A stretch of DNA of 12,125 bases from Bacteroidales bacterium (lineage in GTDB: Bacteria > Bacteroidota > Bacteroidia > Bacteroidales > UBA932). Location of the stretch: positions 9,024-21,148 of the forward strand of contig JABUTP010000015.1 in the NCBI GenBank assembly GCA_021443625.1, given 5' to 3'. Shown here piece after piece: positions 7,340-12,125 of this stretch; position 1 is the stretch's first letter, and the number at the start of each line of letters is the position of its first letter. The position numbers and the translations under genes are program-made. Below the pieces are notes generated by a model. The model did not search any database. It saw only the letters and a program-made list of their open reading frames with translations, and was not told the DNA's origin.

Positions 7340-9230
7340 ATCCGGGGTTCTCCTTGAGGTTGGGATTGGCCGCGATGGTGGCGTCTCCTATGGGGAGATA
7401 GTAGTTCTTCTCGGGGAATGTGGGGTCCTGAACCTTGCTGTCCACGTGGTCCTCAATCTTGAGCCAGAAACGGGGGCTTCCGGCCTGCAATGATTCCCAG
7501 TCAAGAACATAGACCAGTCCGTCGTGAGGGCCGTTGAGCTCCTCTACTGCCTGTCTCCAGCGACGAAGATCCCAATAGCGGTGATTCTCGAAGCAAAGCT
7601 CAACCATACGCTCCTTGCGGTAGGACTCGGTGGTAATGCTCGTCAGGTTGGCGACACCGGCGCGGGAACGAATCTCGTTGACAGCGCTCAGGGCATTGCC
7701 GTTCTCTCCGAGTTCCAGGCAAGCCTCAGCATAGTTGAGGACCACCTCTGCGTAACGGAAGATCAGATAGTCTCCGGTAGAATAAACGAACCAGGTCATA
7801 ACGTCAGCCGCAGGGTCAAGATATTTGGCCACACCGAAACCGGTGTCATACCCCCCTGCCAACTCCCTTACTTGGTCACCATAGCACAACACGCCCTGAT
7901 AAGTTTCGGCGGTGAGGTTGAAGTATTCCGAGCCGTCCTTGAAACGGAGACCGCGATAGATGGATACGGTATTGTCATCGAATGCGGGCTTACCCACTGC
8001 ACCCGGCCAGGGAGTACCATTGGTCCACAACCAAGCGCGAAGTCTCGGGTCGCGCTGTCCGAAGAATTCATCCATTGTCCAGGTCTTGGACGTAAGGTAG
8101 TTGCGGTCAATCTTGCCGGATGTGCCGTCGATGAAGTCAAACTGCTCCACGAAGTCATAGTAAGGCTGCGAATACCAGCCTACACTCCATGCATTGGGCT
8201 TGGGGCAAACGCACATATCCCAAGACCAGAGGTTCTTGCCTCCGCCTACACCCTGATGGCGCTTAACCATGATGGCTTCGGGGTTGTCCTTTACGAGGAA
8301 TATGTCCTTGAGGTCCTGAACCTTGTCCTTGCCGCTTCCGGTATAGAGCGAGTGGGGGCTGGTGGTCTTGATGATGTAGTTCAAATCCCTGGCTTTCTCG
8401 TAGTACGATTTTGCCTTTTCGGCGGGGATTCCCACGATGCCGTTCATCTGGACTGTGCCGTATTTGGCGATACTGCCGGCATAGAGGGCAGCCTTTCCGC
8501 CGAGAGCCAGCGCAGCCCATTTGCTGGCGCGGCCGGCGATGGGCGTCACAACCATATCCTCTGCAGCCTCCTCACATTCTTTTATGATGAAATCATAAAC
8601 TTCCTGTTCGGTGTTTCTTGCGGGATAGAGTTCCTCCTCAGGTGCATCGAGCCCTTGCTCTTTGGTGATGATGGGGACACCGCCGTAACGCTTGACCAGT
8701 GCAAAGTAGTTGAATGCACGGAGGAATCTGGCCTCAGCCGCATAAACCTTGGCGTCGGTGAGTTCCGACTGGGCAATCTGGTCGATGAAATGGTTCAACT
8801 GCCTGTTGAGGTAGTATGCATTCGACCACCAGCGGAGGGTATTGTCGTTGCTCTGAATACCGTAACGTTTCATTGAAAGGAAGTTGGCCTGAGCGCCGCG
8901 CTCACTGTATTTGGCCTCGTCAGCCCAGGTGGTGGCGTGAACGGGGCCCTCTCCCTGAGCCGAGAATCCCATATTGGCGCTCCAGTTGCTGCTGGCGCTG
9001 AAATCAATATTGATCGGACTTGAGGTCTCTGCGGAATAGACACACAGAGCGTCGTTTATCATATGGCAACTTATGGAGTAGAGGTCTGCCAGATTGCTCT
9101 CAATCAAAGAAGCATCCTTCCAAACCTGCGCATCGGTATATCTGTCTGTGGGCGACTGATTGAGAATATCGTTGCACGACACAGCCCCGAACAAGGCTGC
9201 GATTGACAATATGCTTAATATCTTTTTCAT
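7335..9230 (-). CDS. SusD/RagB-family surface glycan-binding lipoprotein
   Basis: This is the extracellular lipoprotein that caps the SusC barrel and delivers glycan to it. The 631-residue product starts with a lipoprotein signal (MKKILSILSIAALFGAVSC, Cys19). The N-terminal SusD-like helical region includes AEARFLRAFNYFALVKRYGG (residues 165-184), a TPR-type helix typical of the family. The C-terminal RagB/SusD domain has FRYAEVVLNYAEA (491-503), RKERMVELCFENHRYWDLRR (538-557), YLPIG (611-615) and the usual ending NPNLKENPGY. It is longer than archetypal SusD (about 550 residues). The extra length may sit in residues 290-460, which carry an aromatic cluster (W335, W337, W348, W352, Y353) that could contact glycan. 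The start is the only one that gives a signal peptide. It is read directly after susC (12-base gap) and before the BACON lipoprotein (33-base gap). Family call is very secure; the ligand is unknown. Confidence 0.95.
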   Translation of the reverse strand: MKKILSILSIAALFGAVSCNDILNQSPTDRYTDAQVWKDASLIESNLADLYSISCHMINDALCVYSAETSSPINIDFSASSNWSANMGFSAQGEGPVHATTWADEAKYSERGAQANFLSMKRYGIQSNDNTLRWWSNAYYLNRQLNHFIDQIAQSELTDAKVYAAEARFLRAFNYFALVKRYGGVPIITKEQGLDAPEEELYPARNTEQEVYDFIIKECEEAAEDMVVTPIAGRASKWAALALGGKAALYAGSIAKYGTVQMNGIVGIPAEKAKSYYEKARDLNYIIKTTSPHSLYTGSGKDKVQDLKDIFLVKDNPEAIMVKRHQGVGGGKNLWSWDMCVCPKPNAWSVGWYSQPYYDFVEQFDFIDGTSGKIDRNYLTSKTWTMDEFFGQRDPRLRAWLWTNGTPWPGAVGKPAFDDNTVSIYRGLRFKDGSEYFNLTAETYQGVLCYGDQVRELAGGYDTGFGVAKYLDPAADVMTWFVYSTGDYLIFRYAEVVLNYAEACLELGENGNALSAVNEIRSRAGVANLTSITTESYRKERMVELCFENHRYWDLRRWRQAVEELNGPHDGLVYVLDWESLQAGSPRFWLKIEDHVDSKVQDPTFPEKNYYLPIGDATIAANPNLKENPGY

Positions 9231-9242
9231 ATCGATAAAATG

Positions 9243-12125
9243 TTATAATGTGATGTTGCAACCAAGGCTTAAAGTATATTGCTGGGGATAGGTGTGTCCC
9301 ACAATACCGGTAACTTCGGGATCGACGCCGTATTTGCTTACGTTGCTGAGAGTGAACAGGTTCATTCCGGCAGCATAAACCCTGAAACGGGCGATGCCTG
9401 CCTTGCGGCTGATTCTCTCTGGAATCGTATAACCTATGGCGGCGTTCTTCAGACGGGCATAGGCGGCATTCTTGTATGAGAAGTCATTGACGTACCACGA
9501 GTTGGTTTCGGCACCCGAGGGACGGCATACCAAAGCATCCGGGTTGGCATTTCTGAAAATGTCATAGTAAAGGTCGCAATAGGTGGCGGTGTTGCCGTCG
9601 TATGACATTGCGATGGTATAACCCCATGCACCCTGGATGAGGGCGGAGAGATCGAATCCCTTCCAGCCGAAAGCGAGGTTGAGACCTGCCATCCAGTGGG
9701 GCATGCTGCCTTTGCCTATTTCAACCTGGTCGCGCCAGTTGATGACGTGGTCTCCGTTGATATCCACATATTTGATGTCACCGGGGGCCAGAGTCGAGTT
9801 GTCGTTGTTGAGGTCATCGAAACTTACGCCCCAGGTGTCTATTTCTTCCTGGGTGGCGAACAGACCATCGGTAACATAACCTATCTGACGGTCGATATAG
9901 TTTCCTTTGCCCACAAAGAGTCTGATACGGTCTTCGTCGGTCTCTTCGGCCTGATCGTAAACAGTCCATTTGCTGCGGCTGTAGGAGATGTTGGCACTTA
10001 CGTCGAAGGTGAAGTCACCCGCGCTGCCCATAGTTCCGAGCTTGAACTCGAAACCGCGCGAACGAATCGCGTTCAGGTTCTCCTGAGGGAGTTTCTCGCC
10101 GAAGGTGCTGGGCAGGGACTGGGTACGGTAGCCGGGGATTCCGGTGCGGTCGCGCTGGAACACATCAAACTCACCATAAACCTTGCGGCTCAGGAAGGAG
10201 AAGTCGGTACCGAAGTTGTAAATCTTCATCGTTTCCCAGGTGAGGTTTTCGTTGGCCATACCCGTAGAAGAGATACCCTGAATTAACTGGTCCTTGAAAG
10301 TCCAGGTCATATCGTTGGCATAACCGGTGAGGTAGTTGAACGAAGCCACTGCATCGTAACCCGAGGCACCGGCACTCGCGCGGAGTTTGAGCATGTCAAC
10401 TATGCCGGATGATGAAAGGAAGTCCTCTTTGGCCATATTCCAACCGAGGGAGAGAGAGGGGAAGAAACCCCATCTGTGACCTTTTGCAAAGCGGGAGGAA
10501 GCATCTGCACGGAAAGCGGCCTCCACCATATATTTCTCTGCATAGTTGTAGTTGAGACGGCCGATTACGGACTGACGGCCGTAATTGCTGCTGTAAGAGC
10601 TGTTCTTGGCTGTCTTCTCGTCACCGGCGATGATTTCCTCGATGATGGCGGTCTTGAAATCGTGACGCCTTGTCATATATCCGTAACCCTTGTTGAGGGA
10701 GCTCTCGAACATTGCCAGGGCGGAAATCTGATGATCGCCGAACGAGCGGTCGTAGTTCAACGAATACTGTTGCACGATGTTGTCCGAAATGTCGGTGCTG
10801 TACTGCAGGGAGGTGGGTTCCACCGAACCTCCGGCGTCAGCATAGCTTGCGGTGTCATAATCGTAGGTATAGAACTGGCCGCGCTTGTGCATCCATTTGA
10901 GGTTGGATGTATTGTAGGTGTAAAGGATATTTGCCTTTGCGGAAAGGCCTTCCACATATTTGAAGTCATACTCGGCAAATCCGGTCAACTTGAAGTTGTT
11001 GCCATCGACGCGGTAGTAACCCGAGTTGTCTATGTTGACGGCCCAGATGGGGGAACCGTTGAAGATACCGCCATAAGAGAGCCGGCTTGCATCGGGAAGG
11101 TAGAGGGGATACCTCGGGTCGGCATTGTAGATAAGGTCCTGCCAGAAGTTTTCGCCATCCTGGAAAAGGTCACCGCCCGAAGGATAGTTCTTGCAGTCTT
11201 TCAGGTACTGCATATTCATGCCAACAGTGAGTTGGTCTGTAACCTTGGTGCTGAAGTTGGCCTGGATGTTATACCTGTCATAGTATCCCGAGTTGGGCTT
11301 GAACTGGAGTTCCTGACGGTTGTAACCGGCATATCCGTAGTAACGGGTGCGGTCGTTGCCGCCGGCAACCGATACGTTGTGGTTCTGCTGGGGAGCGAAC
11401 TTGCGCACAACCTCGTGATACCAGTCACTGTTGAGGTAGTTGGGGTCGGTTCCCAGAGTGAAGAGTTCGAGTTCTTCTTCGGTGTAGGGCTTTCTGCTGG
11501 GCTTTCCTCCCCTGTTGATAAAGCTGTCGTTGGAGAGCTGGGCCCTCTGACGGGAATCGGCGGGAAGGGTTGTCACGATGTTGCTCTGCATTGTTACAGA
11601 GGAGTTGAATGTGACGGTGGCCTTGTTGTTGGAACCCCTCTTGGTGGTAACCAGAATGACACCGTTACCGGCACGCGCTCCGTAGATTGAGCCCGAACCG
11701 TCCTTGAGGATGGTCACGCTTTCAATCTGACCGGCGTCCAGACTGGAGATGGAACCTTCGATACCATCCACAATCACGAGGGGGGTACCGAAACCGCGGA
11801 TGTTCAGGTCGGCATTGTCCTGGCCGGGGAGACCAGAAGTCTGCTTTGAAATCAAACCGGGGAGCTGGCCTGCCAAGGCGTGGGTGGTGTTCTGAACGGG
11901 GGCGACGTTGATTTTCTCGGAGTTTACCTGAGAAACGCTTCCCGTCAATGTGGCGACACGCTGTGTGCCGTAACCCACAACCACCGCTTCGTCAAGGAAC
12001 TCGTTGTCGGGGTTGAGCACGACAGCCAGTGACTCCGCCGCCTTGACCTGTTGTGTAACATAGCCGATACAGGATATTTCCAGCACCGTGCCTTTGTTGG
12101 CGTTAATGGAGAATTTGCCGTCGGC
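9243..12125 (-). CDS. SusC-like TonB-dependent outer-membrane glycan transporter (N-terminus outside window)
   Basis: This is the outer-membrane beta-barrel that imports oligosaccharides with SusD, powered by TonB. 960 codons are visible and the frame is open to the right window edge. The first visible residues (ADGKFSINANKGTVLEISCI) are the end of a carboxypeptidase-regulatory-like beta-sandwich domain, as in SusC proteins. Next come the conserved LDEAVVVGYGTQ segment (visible residues about 45-55), a plug domain (about 70-165) with LNIRGFG, VIVDGIEG and SIYGARAGNGVILVTTKRG, then a long aromatic-rich barrel. The C-terminus, QQYTLSLGCNITL, is a good barrel-assembly signal. An in-frame GTG at 12086 is not the real start, because domain sequence continues upstream of it. 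I estimate that roughly 100 residues (signal peptide and most of the first domain) are missing. susD follows after 12 bases. Family assignment is very secure; the transported substrate cannot be read from the sequence. Confidence 0.95.
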   Translation of the reverse strand, partial: ADGKFSINANKGTVLEISCIGYVTQQVKAAESLAVVLNPDNEFLDEAVVVGYGTQRVATLTGSVSQVNSEKINVAPVQNTTHALAGQLPGLISKQTSGLPGQDNADLNIRGFGTPLVIVDGIEGSISSLDAGQIESVTILKDGSGSIYGARAGNGVILVTTKRGSNNKATVTFNSSVTMQSNIVTTLPADSRQRAQLSNDSFINRGGKPSRKPYTEEELELFTLGTDPNYLNSDWYHEVVRKFAPQQNHNVSVAGGNDRTRYYGYAGYNRQELQFKPNSGYYDRYNIQANFSTKVTDQLTVGMNMQYLKDCKNYPSGGDLFQDGENFWQDLIYNADPRYPLYLPDASRLSYGGIFNGSPIWAVNIDNSGYYRVDGNNFKLTGFAEYDFKYVEGLSAKANILYTYNTSNLKWMHKRGQFYTYDYDTASYADAGGSVEPTSLQYSTDISDNIVQQYSLNYDRSFGDHQISALAMFESSLNKGYGYMTRRHDFKTAIIEEIIAGDEKTAKNSSYSSNYGRQSVIGRLNYNYAEKYMVEAAFRADASSRFAKGHRWGFFPSLSLGWNMAKEDFLSSSGIVDMLKLRASAGASGYDAVASFNYLTGYANDMTWTFKDQLIQGISSTGMANENLTWETMKIYNFGTDFSFLSRKVYGEFDVFQRDRTGIPGYRTQSLPSTFGEKLPQENLNAIRSRGFEFKLGTMGSAGDFTFDVSANISYSRSKWTVYDQAEETDEDRIRLFVGKGNYIDRQIGYVTDGLFATQEEIDTWGVSFDDLNNDNSTLAPGDIKYVDINGDHVINWRDQVEIGKGSMPHWMAGLNLAFGWKGFDLSALIQGAWGYTIAMSYDGNTATYCDLYYDIFRNANPDALVCRPSGAETNSWYVNDFSYKNAAYARLKNAAIGYTIPERISRKAGIARFRVYAAGMNLFTLSNVSKYGVDPEVTGIVGHTYPQQYTLSLGCNITL

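Noticed and set aside
7524..8876. A 450-codon open frame on the plus strand opposite the SusD gene
   Set aside because: It is antisense to a clear SusD coding sequence, has no recognisable domain or signal peptide, and arises from the codon bias of the real gene.
10476..11690. A 404-codon open frame on the plus strand opposite the SusC gene
   Set aside because: The product is a Val/Gly-rich low-information sequence antisense to SusC barrel codons; no start context, motif or operon logic supports it.
12084..12086. GTG as the start codon of the SusC gene
   Set aside because: Upstream in-frame codons to the window edge encode conserved carboxypeptidase-regulatory-like domain sequence, so the gene starts outside the window.
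1..12125. CRISPR arrays, tRNA/rRNA genes, insertion sequences or phage genes
   Set aside because: No spaced direct repeats, RNA gene signatures, transposase motifs or terminal repeats were seen; genes cover nearly the whole window.

Overview
The window is a stretch of a Bacteroidota (Bacteroidales-type) polysaccharide utilisation locus (PUL). All seven genes lie on the minus strand and are read from right to left. The assignment rests on an adjacent SusC/SusD pair, a BACON-domain lipoprotein behind it, four lipoproteins with Bacteroidota-style lipoboxes, starts set in A/T-rich leaders without Shine-Dalgarno sequences, and an enzyme block of secreted glycoside hydrolases. The coding sequence is moderately GC-rich, which fits a gut Bacteroidales with higher GC than typical Bacteroides, but the genus cannot be fixed from this sequence.

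Layout in transcription order: a SusC-like TonB-dependent transporter (12125 to 9243, N-terminus cut off by the window edge); a SusD-like lipoprotein (9230 to 7335); a BACON plus FISUMP-like lipoprotein in the surface-glycan-binding-protein position (7301 to 5964); a strong rho-independent terminator-like hairpin (about 5906-5950); a GH5-like clan GH-A lipoprotein (5891 to 4677); a GH2 enzyme of beta-mannosidase type (4638 to 2242); a second, different clan GH-A lipoprotein (2230 to 722); and the first 233 codons of a second GH2 beta-mannosidase-type enzyme, cut off by the left window edge (701 to 1). Gaps are 12, 33, 72, 38, 11 and 20 bases, so the set reads as one operon, with one internal terminator separating the uptake/binding genes from the enzymes. 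There is no gene-free stretch over 300 bases, and no RNA gene, mobile element or CRISPR was seen.

Inferred working model: the lipoprotein GH-A enzymes cut a polymer or glycan at or near the cell surface, the BACON/FISUMP protein and SusD bind the fragments, SusC imports them, and the two soluble, signal-peptide-bearing GH2 enzymes remove terminal sugars in the periplasm. Two GH2 enzymes with beta-mannosidase hallmarks point to a beta-mannoside-containing substrate (plant mannan or a glycoprotein glycan). No GH26, GH130, inner-membrane transporter or regulator is in view, so the substrate remains a hypothesis. The most notable points are the internal terminator, the FISUMP-like domain in the binding-protein slot, the repeated GH-A/GH2 gene pairing, and the different WDW and WDI active-site motifs of the two GH2 enzymes.
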